A stretch of DNA of 64,000 nt from Euleptes europaea (lineage: Eukaryota; Chordata; Lepidosauria; Squamata; Sphaerodactylidae), in the NCBI RefSeq assembly GCF_029931775.1, contig NC_079331.1, positions 25,235,720 to 25,299,719 on the forward strand. Reading direction: 5' to 3'. The translations under genes were made by a program, and so were the position numbers. Of the stretch, positions 1 through 20,800 are shown one piece after another. The notes beneath the pieces are model-generated. The model was not told the origin of the DNA and searched no databases. It was given only the letters and a program-made list of their open reading frames with translations. Each line of letters opens with the position of its first letter. Positions within the stretch are counted from its first letter, which is position 1.

Positions 1-6
1 ACATCA

Positions 7-9291
<9,285 letters not shown>

Positions 9292-9460
9292 GCCCCCGAG
9301 CCTGTGCTGGCCTCGTTCGCGTGGCTGGGACTCAAAGAAGGAACAGGAAACCTCGGCAAACCCTGCAGGCGTTGCAAGATTCCCCCCTTCCGCCGCGGTG
9401 TTGCATCCCAGGCTAAAACTCGCAGATGGGCTGAGCCAGATGATGGAGCCAAAAAACCAT
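9292..9460 (-). promoter_or_regulatory. Likely FES promoter / 5' UTR region
   Basis: The stretch just upstream of the proposed start exon holds several GGAA-core ETS-like motifs (around 9337-9350). Mammalian FES is driven in myeloid cells by PU.1/ETS and Sp1 sites near exon 1, so this is the expected place. No TATA box or CpG island is apparent. Position is inferred only from the exon model. Confidence 0.25.
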
Positions 9461-10689
9461 CACTTACCCTGCTTTGAACTCCCCACCCCGCCCCGGTAGG
9501 CCCGACAGCTGAGGCCTGCCCTGTGGAGTGACAGAAGACCCTTTCTGCAGGGAAGCAAAGCTGGCAGCTGAAGTTCTGTGGCTTGGCAGCATCCCCTCCC
9601 CCCTGCCCCCTCGGGAAGTCTGGGCCCGGCCACCCATGACGTGTCCTCAGTCATGCCCACCACCTCCTGGGCAAAGCTGTGGTACCACTATCTGGATATG
9701 GGGCAACTCACACCGTTGGCAGTCCTTTCCTTTGTACAAGGAGTGAATTGCGTTTACACCCAGAGTCCAGTGACTCTGCCTGTTGAACTGTCAGTTGAGT
9801 CCAGAGTCACCACCCACCCGGCTGGTCCTGCTCTGCTCATCCTGGTCCCCCAAGCCAGAGGTGCATCCTCTGTTTCCTGGGCACGGAGCAGTCAGCTTCT
9901 CCCAATGGTGAGAAACCCAGAAACGTGCTCCAGGCCAGCTGTGGTGCAAAGTCTAGCAGAGCAGGGGCTGTGCTGGGCCCTCCTCCTTGCATTCCCTAGA
10001 GACAGATGCAGGCTCCGAGAAACACAAGCCCCTCCCCTCGCCTTGGCCACAGACCACAAATCCAGACCGCTGGGCAATTCATCCAGGTACATTTAGACCC
10101 TGCATCCAAGCAGGCAAAGGTCTGAGTCACATTAGCATTCTTGACAAAAGAATAGGCCTCTGACACTGACCAGCTAGAATTTTCTCCACAAATCCCAGCT
10201 CTACGAGGATAACCAAATGCCCCCAGCCCCCCATTTCCCTCTCATCTCTAGAAATTATTCCCAGGCCCTGGGAATGCCCCCTTCTCACCTTCCACCAATC
10301 AGGGACCAACCTGTTAGCTCTCCTGGATTCTACTCCCCTGAGTAAAGGGAAAAAGAAAACCTTTTTCTCTTTCAAACACCAAGGCCTATAACCAAATCCA
10401 GAATCTGTCCCCGCACTGGTGTGGGCTGACTTGCCTTGCCTGCCAAAAAGCAATGGGACTGTGTTGCCTCCGTCCCTGTTCTATCGCCTACCTAACAGTA
10501 TCTTGTGAGTCGAAATGTCCAGTTTCTGGCACATGTTACATCTTCCCTCTTGTGCTGCCCTTCCCCTTGGGGTCCTTTGTTTGGCAGGCATTTGTCACCT
10601 CCACCTGAAACCTTCCATTTGCCCTGCTCCACTCTCTCGATTTACTTCTTTGGTCTCTCACCTTCCCATTCTTAAGCAAAGCAGATTGC
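9461..10689. other. FES-FURIN spacer, left part
   Basis: No gene recognised. Open frames here have no similarity I can name. The stretch 10100-10510 is AT-richer and could be an old interspersed repeat, but nothing diagnostic is visible. Confidence 0.5.
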
Positions 10690-11290
10690 ACAGCTTGGTT
10701 GCATCTAAGAGTGAACATATTGAAACTTAATCCAGAGAAGATGACTGTCATGCTGCTTAGAAAGGTCATGCCTTGAAGCACATTGTACTTGCCACTGTCG
10801 TGGGGTTTGACTGACCCTTTGCTGACTCGGTTGAGAGCCTTGTGATTGTACTGGATCCCCTATTACTGTTGGAGAAGCAAGTTAATGCAACTGCAAAAAA
10901 AAAAAAAAATCCCTCCTTTCCCTCCAACTTTTCCCCTTGACTCAGCTGCCCCAGATTCATGCCATGGTAACGTATTGCAATGCACTCTACATAGGTCTGC
11001 CTGGGAGGAAACACAGAGACTCCAGTTGGCACAAAATGCCACACTTCAGATAGCAGCAGCAGCTAGATGGAGCATGCGTACGACAGCCGTCCTTCAGTCG
11101 CTCCACTGGCTGCCCGTCAGTTCCTGGCTCCAGTTCGAGGTATGGTGGCTACCACATAGAAAGCGCTTCACAGCCTTGGCCCCTGAGAAGTGCAGCACCG
11201 CCGCTGAGCAGGTGTGTGCACCTGAACAGGGTCGTCTGCAGGTGCCACCCTGCAAATAGGCAACATCAGCAACCACTCCAGTACATGAGG
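10690..11290 (+). mobile_element. L2 LINE 3' coding fragment
   Basis: Reading the plus strand gives decayed L2 reverse-transcriptase C-terminal phrases: 'LNPEK' near 10725, 'YCNALY' near 10975, and 'LQSLHWLPV' near 11095 followed by 'F'. These are hallmarks of the L2/CR1-clade 3' end. The frame is broken repeatedly and a poly-A run sits at about 10893. Confidence 0.75.
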
Positions 11291-11544
11291 GTGTTGACTT
11301 TAAGGAATATGACAATTAACACAATTTTACATGCTAAGTTATAAAGTGCATTTTGTTGTCAAGGCAGCAAAACCAGTTTAGGTTTGATTAAAAAGTTAGT
11401 ATTGTATAAAAAAGTAAGTATTTAAGTATTTCCCCCAAATTTGTTTTTTTTTTCCCCTGGGGGAAATGTTTACCCTTAGCTTCAGAATTTGCAAAAAAAC
11501 AAAAAACAAAATCATCCTCTCTGTAGTAAAGATGTTTTTTTCCT

Positions 11545-11592
11545 TATAGAATCATAAAGTTGGAATGCACCACCAGGGTCATCAACCCCCTA
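11545..11592 (-). mobile_element. CR1 3' terminus bordering the palindrome
   Basis: The sequence 'agaatcataaagttggaatg' and 'ccaccagggtcatcaacccc' is the reverse complement of the CR1 3' terminus seen at 38.58-38.61 kb. It runs straight into the left arm of the palindrome. Confidence 0.75.
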
Positions 11593-12276
11593 CACAATGC
11601 AGGAAATTCACAATTACCACCCCCCTCCCATGACCCCTACTCCATGGCCAGAAGATGGTGTGAAGAAATGGGCTAGAGTTGCCAGGTGCCTGGTGGTGGC
11701 GGGCAAACCCCCGGCAATTCACCCCTCTGCCCACCAACCAGCTGAGGGTCAGCGGGCAAACCTGCACGCACTCATACACATCGCAGCACGTCACTTTGGG
11801 TTTACAACCGTAAGTGCCGCCTTGTGAGGGGCCTTATGCCACTCACTCCCAGTTTGAGTGGTAAAGGGCCGCTTGCGATGTGGCATTTCTGGGTGTAAAC
11901 GCATCGCAAGCGGCCCTTTACCCCACCACTCACTCCCAGTTTGAGTGGTAAAGGGCCGCTTGCGATGCGTTTACACCCAGAAATGCCACATCGCAAGTGG
12001 CCCTTTACCACTCAAACTGGGAGTGAGTGGCATAAGGCCCCTCACAAGGCGGCACTTACGGTTGTAAACCCAAAGTGACGTGCTGCGATGTGTATGAGTG
12101 CGTGCAGGTTTGCCCGCTGACCCTCAGCTGGTTGGTGGGCAGAGGGGTGAATTGCCGGGGGTTTGCCCGCCACCACCAGGCACCTGGCAACTCTAGCCCA
12201 TTTCTTCACACCATCTTCTGGCCATGGAGTAGGGGTCATGGGAGGGGGGTGGTAATTGTGAATTTCCTGCATTGTG
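11593..12276. repeat. 684-bp near-perfect palindrome
   Basis: Left arm 11593-11922 and right arm 11947-12276 are inverted copies, about 330 bp each, with a 24-nt loop at 11923-11946. I found one mismatch (C in 'gcaagcggcc' versus T in 'gcaagtggcc' near 11999). Outer arm sequence is CR1 3' UTR; inner sequence contains a 40-bp unit (actcactccc...) present directly at 11841-11880 and 11928-11967 and inverted at about 11990-12029. Each arm also holds its own smaller hairpin, 11860-11880 pairing with 11902-11922. Confidence 0.95.
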
Positions 12277-12580
12277 AATTTCCAGTTGGCAAGCAGCTAT
12301 TTCTCCAGTGGCCACCCCAGGCAGGATCTTGTCCCCGTGCTGCCCAGAAGTGGGGTAAGCGGGAGACACCGAGGCAAGGCCTCAGGGTTTGAGAGGGATG
12401 CTGGGGGGGGATCCTGACCCCCACCCCAGTGGGCAAGTATTACATCAGTCAGGTGGTGGCAGCGGTTACCCAAAAAGAGAAAGAGGCAACCCGCCCCCTC
12501 CAGGAGGGATTGACAATCCCTGGGAGAGGGCAGGAGTGGAATAGGGCCTGAGAACCTGAGCCAGGTCCCTTCCGCCACAG

Positions 12581-12845
12581 ATGGCCAAGAAAAAAAAAGA
12601 AGGGGGGAAAAACCCCTCCAGGATCCCTGGGCCAATCTGGCCTGGAGGAAAATTGCTTCCTGACCCCAAAGCGGCGATCGGCATTTCCCTGGGCATTAAA
12701 GAGGGGCGATGAGAGCCAAACGCCTACGCAACCCTTCCTTCCTTCCCTCTCAGGGTCTGCCTAAGGTCACGGAATCAGCATTGCTGACAGATGGCTATCT
12801 AGCCTCTGCTTAAAAATCTCCAAAGGAGAATTCACCACCTTATGC
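12581..12845 (-). mobile_element. CR1 LINE 3' fragment
   Basis: Reverse complement of the CR1 region at 7.92-8.15 kb: 'ggccaatctggcctggagga', 'cggcatttccctgggcatta', then 'gaatcagcattgctgacaga'. Its 3' terminus is missing on the left side. Confidence 0.75.
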
Positions 12846-13204
12846 GAAGTCTCCACTAATGTTAAGTGGGGACCGCATTGGAGTCCTTTTCATGGTGATC
12901 CATGTCTGTGTCTCCACAACCACGTTTGTGGTTTATCTAAATGTATGCAAGACCAATTTTTCTTGAGTTTTGCACCCTTATGGGAAGGCAGGATCGAGAA
13001 AAGGCAGGATCCCCCAATGGCCCCAGTTCCAAATCCCTCCTATTCCTGCAAGGACCAACCATGAAGTGAGTGTTTCCACTATGTTTCAAGGCCACAGTTA
13101 AAGAGGTGGGGCAGGAACAACCCTTCCCTTCTTCCAGTGGAAGATCTGAGTGCCAATTAGTCACAGCCCGCTGACATAAGCCATCTGCAGCCTTGCTCAA
13201 GGAG

Positions 13205-13735
13205 ATCACAGAATCAGAGTTGGAAGGGACCACAAAAGTCATCTAGTCCAACCCCCTGCACAATGCAGGAGATTCACAACTACCTCCCCACCCACACACC
13301 CCCAGTGACTTCTACTCCATGCCCAGAAAATGGCCAAGATGCCCTCCCTCTCATCATCTGCTTAAGGTCATAGAATCAGCATTGCTGACAGATGGCCATC
13401 TAGCCTCTGCTTAAAAACCTCCAGGGAAGGAGTGCTTACCACCTCCCAAGGAAGCCTGTTCCACTGAGGAACCGCTCGAACTGTTAGAAAATTCTTCCTA
13501 ATGTCTAGATGGAAACTCTTTTGATTTAATTTCAACCCGTTGGTTCTGGTCCGACCTTCTGGGGCAACAGAAAACAATTGGGCACCCTCCTCTATATGAC
13601 AGCCCTTTAAGTACTTGAAGATGGTTATCATATCCTCTCTCTGTCTTCTCCTCTTCAGGCTAAACATACCCAGCTCCTTCAACCTTTCCTCATAGGATTT
13701 GGTCTCCAGACCCCAGATGTAGAGGACTGCCCAGT
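13205..13735 (-). mobile_element. CR1 LINE 3' end with C-terminal RT remnant
   Basis: Starts with 'cacagaatcagagttggaag' and 'tagtccaaccccctgcacaa', the reverse complement of a CR1 terminus. Minus-strand translation gives LETKSYEERLKELGMFSLKR and NGLKLNQKSFHLDIRKNFLT, the conserved C-terminus of CR1 ORF2, nearly intact. It matches the plus-strand CR1 at 38.1-38.6 kb closely, so it is a relatively young copy. Confidence 0.9.
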
Positions 13736-13982
13736 TACATTCCAATACAAACACACACACACTGAACAAACAGTGTCAGAAGTGTTTCTGGCATTCCCGG
13801 ATAAACCACGAGTGCTTTTGATAGTTTAACTGAACTTTGGGATACCCATGTCACCCAACCCCAACAAGGATCTGATAGGGAAAAGGAGAACACAATGCAA
13901 GACAAAACCAAAGGGGCTATGCGCGCATGTACGTTACACGACAAGATGACAATGGAGGAAGCTGATTTGCATAGTTCCACCA

Positions 13983-13998
13983 TTTAATAAACTTTAAT
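13983..13998 (-). terminator. FURIN polyadenylation signals (two ATTAAA)
   Basis: Two ATTAAA hexamers on the minus strand at 13993-13998 and 13983-13988, about 0.9 kb beyond the FURIN stop codon. The stretch 14060-14100 is AT-rich in the way of a 3' UTR end. The choice of these hexamers is by position and composition. Confidence 0.45.
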
Positions 13999-14885
13999 CT
14001 CTCTAGCGTTATATCCACATCCATTAAATTAAAAAAATCTGGCCGCAGGAATCGGCTCGTTTAAATTACAAGAAATTTTTGTGCACCAAAAAGTCATTAT
14101 TATAGAAAAAAAGAGTCCTGGGCAGCCCCTGTCCTGCCCCCTGCAACCGCAGCCTCGGCCAGCAGGAGGGGGAGTCCAGGGCAGACAGCAGCACAAGCCC
14201 AGGCCCCGCAAAAGATTGTCGTCAAAGAGGAGACGGGCTACAAGGCACATGAGGAAAGATGGAAGCTCCAGTGACTTTGGGCAGAGCGGGGGGGTGGAGG
14301 TGCCGAGTGCGGCGGCTCAGAGGACCGAGGGCGGCAGTGGCCAGGGCTTCTCCAGGGTTGATGAGCAGGCGCACAGTACCCTTCCGCTGAGTCCCGCCTC
14401 CAAAGGGGAACCCACTCACTCCTCCGCCCCCTCTCCCGAGGCAGCAGAACCCAGGGCAAGGGCATGCGAGGAGCCAGAGGCCCAGAGCAGCGGCTGGGGA
14501 GGCCGGAGGGAGCACGCTCCAGCCCGTTATTGCTGGCAGGGAAGGCAGGCAGCAGAGTCTGGAGCACGTGGGGGTAAGGAACAGGGGGGTGTCACAAGCT
14601 CTCGGGCCTCTCCTTCCCCTCCCAGTACGGCTTCCGCTCCAGAGGAAAGGAGAGGACCCCTTGCCCACAGGTCTCTCCCACCCAGAAGGGGAACAGACAC
14701 ACTGGTCCAGTCTAAAAACACTTTGGTGAGTTAAAACCAGGATTGGGCAGTTGAGTGACAGCTCCAGCAGCATCCACCCACCGACAGCAGGGCTCGGCTC
14801 AGCTCCAGGAGAGGGAGCAAATGGGCACAGAGACTCAGGGCCCCACGGCGGCCTCTCCCCTGCTGTGCCGGGGGCCGCAGGCTCA

Positions 14886-17800
14886 TCAAAGAGCACTCTG
14901 GTCTCTGATGAAGGCAGTCCGCTCCCCCTCCTCCTCCTCTGGCCCCTCCTGCCAAGCATCAGACGGAAGCCCCTTATAGGCAACGATGCCTCCGCTCTCC
15001 AATGAGTAGACCTTGACCCCGCGGAGACGCAGCCCTGACCGCAGCTGCAGCACAAGGAAGACGGTGAAGAAGACCAGGACGATGAAGGCACAGCTCAGGC
15101 CGGCCACCAGGACGGGCATGTGGGACGGGGATGTGGGGAGCACGATGCCTTCCCGCAGGGCAGGGGAGGCCCGGCTGCTCTGGGTCTGGTGGGAGCAGGT
15201 CTGCTCCTGGACGTTGTAGTGGGCATGGGCTGGGCAGGACAAGCACTGGGTGGGCGCCGGCCCCAGGCAGGTGGCACAGGACGGATGGCAGGGCACACAG
15301 AGGCGTGGGCTCAGGTGGGGCTCGAGGCTGTTCTCCAGAGGTGTGGGCACGGTGCCAGGGGCAAAGGCAGGTGGGCACATCTTGAGACAGCTCTTTTGAT
15401 GGAGGTAGAATCCTTCTTCGCAAACTGCAAGAGGACACAGAGAGGGAGATGAGAACTGAAGGGGTCGGCAGCACAAGGGAATCTGGCGGGACCTTTCCTG
15501 CATTTACGCAGAAGGTGAATCGCCCCCCCTTTCTGACCAACAGTCCTCAAAGCTGCCATCACACAAGTTGAAACCTTTCAAAGCACAAAGAGGAAGACAA
15601 GGGCCGCCACCCCCCCACCCCCCATTTCATTGCAGCTCAAAGGTCTTCAGGAAGAGGTAAGTCTTTTGACTGGTCTGAGAGGCCGGCATTCTGAGCTGGA
15701 CGGCCCAGGCGAGCCCCATCGCATCAGATCTCAGAAGCTAAGCAGGGTCAGCCCTGGTTAGCACTTGGAAGGGGGGCCACCAGGGAATACCAGGGATGCT
15801 ATGCAGAGGAAGGCAATGGCAAACCACCTCCGTTAGTCTCTTGGCTTGAAAAGCCTACTGGGTTGCCGTTAAGTCCACTGTGACTTGATGGCACTTTACA
15901 CACATACACGAGGCCTGCCCAGACCTCCTGGGAGAGGGAAACCCATCACCCGGGAGCCATGCCTGAACCCCCACGCCCCCAGGTAACCCCACCTCTGTGA
16001 AGCCTGCTTTCCCCTGGAAGACGCTTGACATAGATTTCCAAAGCTGGCTGGGTTGATATGGGTGCAGGATTAAAACGCTGCCACGTTAAAAAATACTGGG
16101 CCCCCTCCCACGGCAGGGTTTTGGGATGCTCCTCCTGCTGGTCAGCTGGCCTGAGACCAGCCTGGACAGGAGGGTGCTGTGATATATTCGGGGAGCTTTT
16201 ATTAGGAAGCAGCCCCTCACTAGCTATGCCAGGCATAGAGGCAGGAGGAGAAGAGGCAGGAGGAGATCAAGCAAAGTGGGGGGGACGTCACCACCACAGG
16301 AGTTTACAGACATGGCAGAGACAAGAAAGCCAGCCCAGTAATGACTGTTGGGCACCAAGTATGGCACAGAGGGGAATGCAGCAGACAGAAGAGCAAATCA
16401 AGGGAAGGTTTTCTGGTAACGCACACAACTTCTCCTGGGCGACCAGAATAGCCCCCTCCCCCAATCACTCACAAGGACAGCGGGGGGGGGGGGCTCTCTG
16501 TGGCCCACCTCAGCTTTGCCCCATCAGCAAATGTCCCAGCATGCACTGGGCAGGACGGGACGGATGTCCTCTCACCTGACAGGGGCCTCAGGACTTACCC
16601 ACACAAGCCTGGCTGGTAGCCAAAGTCTTGCAGCCGCTGCTCTCGAACTGGTTGGGGGGGCTGGGGGGGTCCGTGGCTGTCCCATACAGCACCAGCGTGA
16701 ACTTGGTGAGGGTACCTGTGGCCAGAAAAGGGGGGTGAAGCAGGCACCGGGACCGTCCTGTTCCCTCTCCACCCAAGGGGGTCTCCTGGCTCGGCACTGC
16801 AGGACTCTCCTCCTGGAGGCAGCGTGGGGGGTTGGGGGGGTGCACTTAGCAGCTGAAAGGAGCCCAGGAGGAGGACGTCTGCCTGGAAGCTGGCAGATCC
16901 CTCCTGCATGGAAAGCCCCTCCCCCCCCCAATCAAAGATAGCAGCAGCCCCCAGCTCCTCCAGGCTCAGTGCTCTGGGGTGAAGAGCCACGTTCCACCCA
17001 CGGGGGCCACGCCTTGCCTGGCTGGCTCTGCCTCTCCCAAAGCCCAGGAACGGGCCAAACCGGCCGCTGACGGAGCTGCCAGTCTTCCCCTCCGCCCACT
17101 CTACCCTGCAGCCTCACCCACTCGGATGAGAGCAGGAAGGGCTTGGCCAGCGGTTGGGGTGAGGGCAGAGCGCACACAGCTGGCCTGGGGAGGGGGGGCA
17201 GAGGGACCCAATCTTCCAGAGACAGCACACTCAGCTGGCACTACTGGGAACAGGGAGTTCAAAGGGGGAGAAGGTAGACAACCGGTACCATAATTATTGG
17301 CTTCGCTGGTGTTTTCTATCTCCAGCACCCAGTCGCCCGCCGGGTCCTCATCCCAGGAATGCGTTGTCATGAAGGCCCAGTCGTTGAAGCCGTCCGCCGA
17401 GTAGTCATGGGGCCTAGAGAGAGGAGAGGAGAGAGTGGGGCTGAGAGGCTGCGGTGGCCAGGGTCTCCATGGCACAGGTGTGGCGTGTCATGGGCCTACC
17501 TGGCAGCCAACAGTGTGGAGCGGGTGCCCATGGGGCTGATGAGGTGGATGGCCAGGTCTCCTCGCCGGTTGTAGGAGAGGGTGAGGCGCGCCTGCAAGTG
17601 CTCCAGCCGGCTGATGTAGCTTGCCTTCCCCCGGCAGGCGTCCACTCGCTGGCGCACTTCCAACCGCTTCCCTATGTCTCTGCAGAGGCAGGGAGACAGA
17701 GAGGCGCTGCTCGTAAGGGCCAGAGCAGATAAGCGGGCAAGGCTGCCCAGGGGCAACAGACAGGACCTCTCCCAGGTTTGCAAGAGCTGCGCAGGACCTG

Positions 17801-20800
17801 GTCCAGCGAGTGCCTGAAGAGATGCCCTCTGTGTGTGGGCAGGAGCCCAGGGAAAAGCAGAGCCCTCCTTGCTTGCTCCAGCAGAGACATGGAGATACCA
17901 TAAGTGACATGCCCTTTCTCAGCACATGGATGCACTGGGAATACCTGCCCACAGAAATAGGTCCCTCAGGCCACAGCCAAAGCTCACTCTGCGCAGGGAA
18001 GGGGGGCTGTGTGTCCTTCTTCCGGACCCCCCAGGCTCCACCCTCAGAGAACCAGAATCCCAGCTGCCCCAGCAGAGGGCATAAAACCCTCCAGCAACGA
18101 AACGTCCCTGCTGAGCGTAAGAGGCCAGAAGACGGTGGCAGCTGTCGCTCCTGCCTCAGCCACAGCCGCCATGGCAGAAAAAGGCGCCTCTGTGTCCAGC
18201 CCTGAAGAGCCCTCTGTCCGGCTCCCCCCACTCCCAAACCACAGGGCTGAAGTGCCAGCCAGCAGCAAACCCTGCGGAGACTGCCTAGCACCTGGCCCTC
18301 CGAGGCTGCTGCTGTCAAGAAGGCAACTGTTAATTCCAGGTCTGGAAAACAGAGGAAATCCCCCACCCCAGGGGCCGAGCACAGACATCCCCTTGTCCCC
18401 CCCGCCCCTGCTACGCAACAATGCGAGCCCGTTGAGGACTCACTTGGGTTCCAGGAGGACATCAACCACACACTTCCGCTGGGGTCCCACCGAGGTCCAG
18501 TTCTTGGCCAGAGCCACCATAGCCCCTGCATCCAAGAGGCCGTAGCCATACGAGTGGCTCACTGCAATCACACGGACAGGCGAGGATCAGGCCTGCAGCC
18601 CCCCACTAAGCCCGCGCCCATACCCAAGCCGAGGGGTGGGGCTGCTGCCGTGGTTACCTTTCCGGCCCACCCCGTTGACAGCCCAGTCGTTGGTGTTGAG
18701 GTGGGCGGGCTTTGAGGTTCTCACGACAAGGTGCTGCATGTCCCGCCAGGTGAGGTTCTTGCTGCAGGAAAAAAGGAAAGGAAGGTTACTGGGGGAGGGG
18801 TCTGCCTGCCCTCACTGAGCCCCTCTGACATCTGGCAGGGCCCGAGAAGCCCCCAGAGGGTTCCCCCTGCCCACCCTCTTACTTGGCTTCCAGGGCCAGA
18901 GCAATGATGCCGGCAGCCAGGGGGGCCGAGGCCGAAGTGCCTGTGTGTGATTCGGTGCACTTCTGCCGCAGGTCTGTCGTCACCTGAGGAGGGAGGGAGA
19001 CAGAGGCCAGGCACAGGGTGAGCTGCAGCTGCTCCAAGAGCCCCCCGCCCCCCCCCCCCAAGCGAGACTTACAATTTGCTTCTCGTTCTGACTGCCGCTG
19101 CTGTAGGTGGTGGCGAGCGTGGAGGAGCAGGCCTCGCTGTACCAGGGCACGTTCCCCGACTGGGTGGTGCTGCTGATGGAGAGCGTGTAGATGCTGTTGG
19201 TGTAGCCGTCGCAGTTGCAGCTGTCGTGCTCCTGGCCGCCATTCCCCGAGGCCCACACGAAGATAGAGCCCAGCCCATTGCGACCCTGCAAGGAAGAGGC
19301 AGCCGGGCTGAAGGAGCAGCCCCATGGCACCGGCCCTCGGGCCCAGCCACCCAGCCAGCCCGCTCACCTGGCTGACGCCCCGGTAGAAGGCCTCTTCGGC
19401 CAAGCGGGCGGGGCCATCCACCGTCTTGCCGTCATCCTCGGGGCCCCAGCTGGCGCTGTAGATGTGGATGTGGTTGGGGCTCAAGCCCAAGGACTGGGCT
19501 TCCACGGCATCGGTCACCTCTCCGTCCAGCATGCGCACACCTGGGCAAGAGGCAGGGCTGCTTGGACCCTCCTGGCTGGGAGCCTCCCGGGCAAAGGCCC
19601 TCCCACCCCTCCCTGCTCCATGGGCCAAGGAGAGCCGAGCGGGATTCCCCCAAAGAGAGCTGGCCACGTCCAGAATTGAAACTCCACATTCTGGCCCAGG
19701 GCAAGCCAGCACCCCCTACCCCCAAGTGGGCCGGAAGACACCTCTGCAAGCCGCTTACCTCCAATCTTGGCGCCGTATGCCATTCCCACGCCACAGATGC
19801 CATTGTTTGCCACCGCGGCCACTTCCCCCGCACAGCGTGTGCCGTGCCTGTACCAGGACAGAGGAGACAGCACGAGTGGGTCAGCTGGACCCCCTACCCT
19901 GAACTGCAGGGCACGAGGGGCGAGAACAGGCTGCCCAACGCCTCGTCAGGAGCATCTGCCTTTCTCTGCCCCCAGAGACACGCAGGCTACGCGAGGCCTC
20001 CTGGCCCACCCTGGGGGGGGCCTCCACTTCCTCCCCTCTCCCGTCAGAAAGGCGGCTACCTGTTGTCATTCATCTGCGTGTAGCGCGGCTGGGGGTCTGA
20101 ATCCTGGTCATTCACGTCAAAGCTGGCAGCAGGATCCTGGAGAGACACACGGTCAGGGCCTCCCCTCCCCAAGACCCTCAGTTGCTGCTGCAGCCATCAT
20201 GATACTCCCCCCCCCCGCCGCTTCTGTTCCTTGGCAGCCACCGAAGCTCCTCCTCAAGCGTTGGGGCTGCCACTTCTTTCACAAGCTGCCCACCCCATTA
20301 ATCCCATCCAGGAGTGCTACAGCCCCCACAGAAAGCCCACCGCAACTCTGCCTTCCTTCCCCTTGGCCTATCCTCAAGTGCCGTCGGTGGCCACCCGTGG
20401 GACCAGCCCTGCCCCAGAGCCCTCTGTGTGGGGAGGCCATGCCAGCCTTCCACTCCCACGGGGACAGTGGTGGCAGCCCACTGTGGCCAGGAACGGCTAC
20501 TGCTGTCCCTTCAGATCACCGAGGGAGACCCTGAGCCCCAACCCCAGACAAGATTGCTGGCAGCTTCAAAACAGTCACGTCCAACTGCATTGGCCCGTTA
20601 GAGGCGGCGAGTCCAGCTGGGGACTCATTCCCCCCGCCCCAAAAAGGTCAGGTTCAGGCCAACTCTTCCTTTTGCTTTCCTTGAGTTCCACGACCTGGAC
20701 TCCAGGAGGGGGGGGGGTCTGAGAGAGCTTCTGGCCCCACTCCCCACTGCTCCCAGAATGCAGCGCAGCTCCCAAGGAGCCCAGCATCCGGGTGGGAAGC

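Noticed and set aside
9578-10096. 172-codon open frame in the FES-FURIN spacer
   Set aside because: No recognisable domain, no splice context and overlapping frames of similar length on both strands.
11597-12272. Two identical 76-codon frames facing each other
   Set aside because: They are the same sequence seen on both arms of the palindrome; composition is that of CR1 UTR and repeat DNA.
15720-15805. 5S rRNA gene
   Set aside because: Similarity stops within the 5S length and continues into a SINE body; several promoter and stem positions differ.
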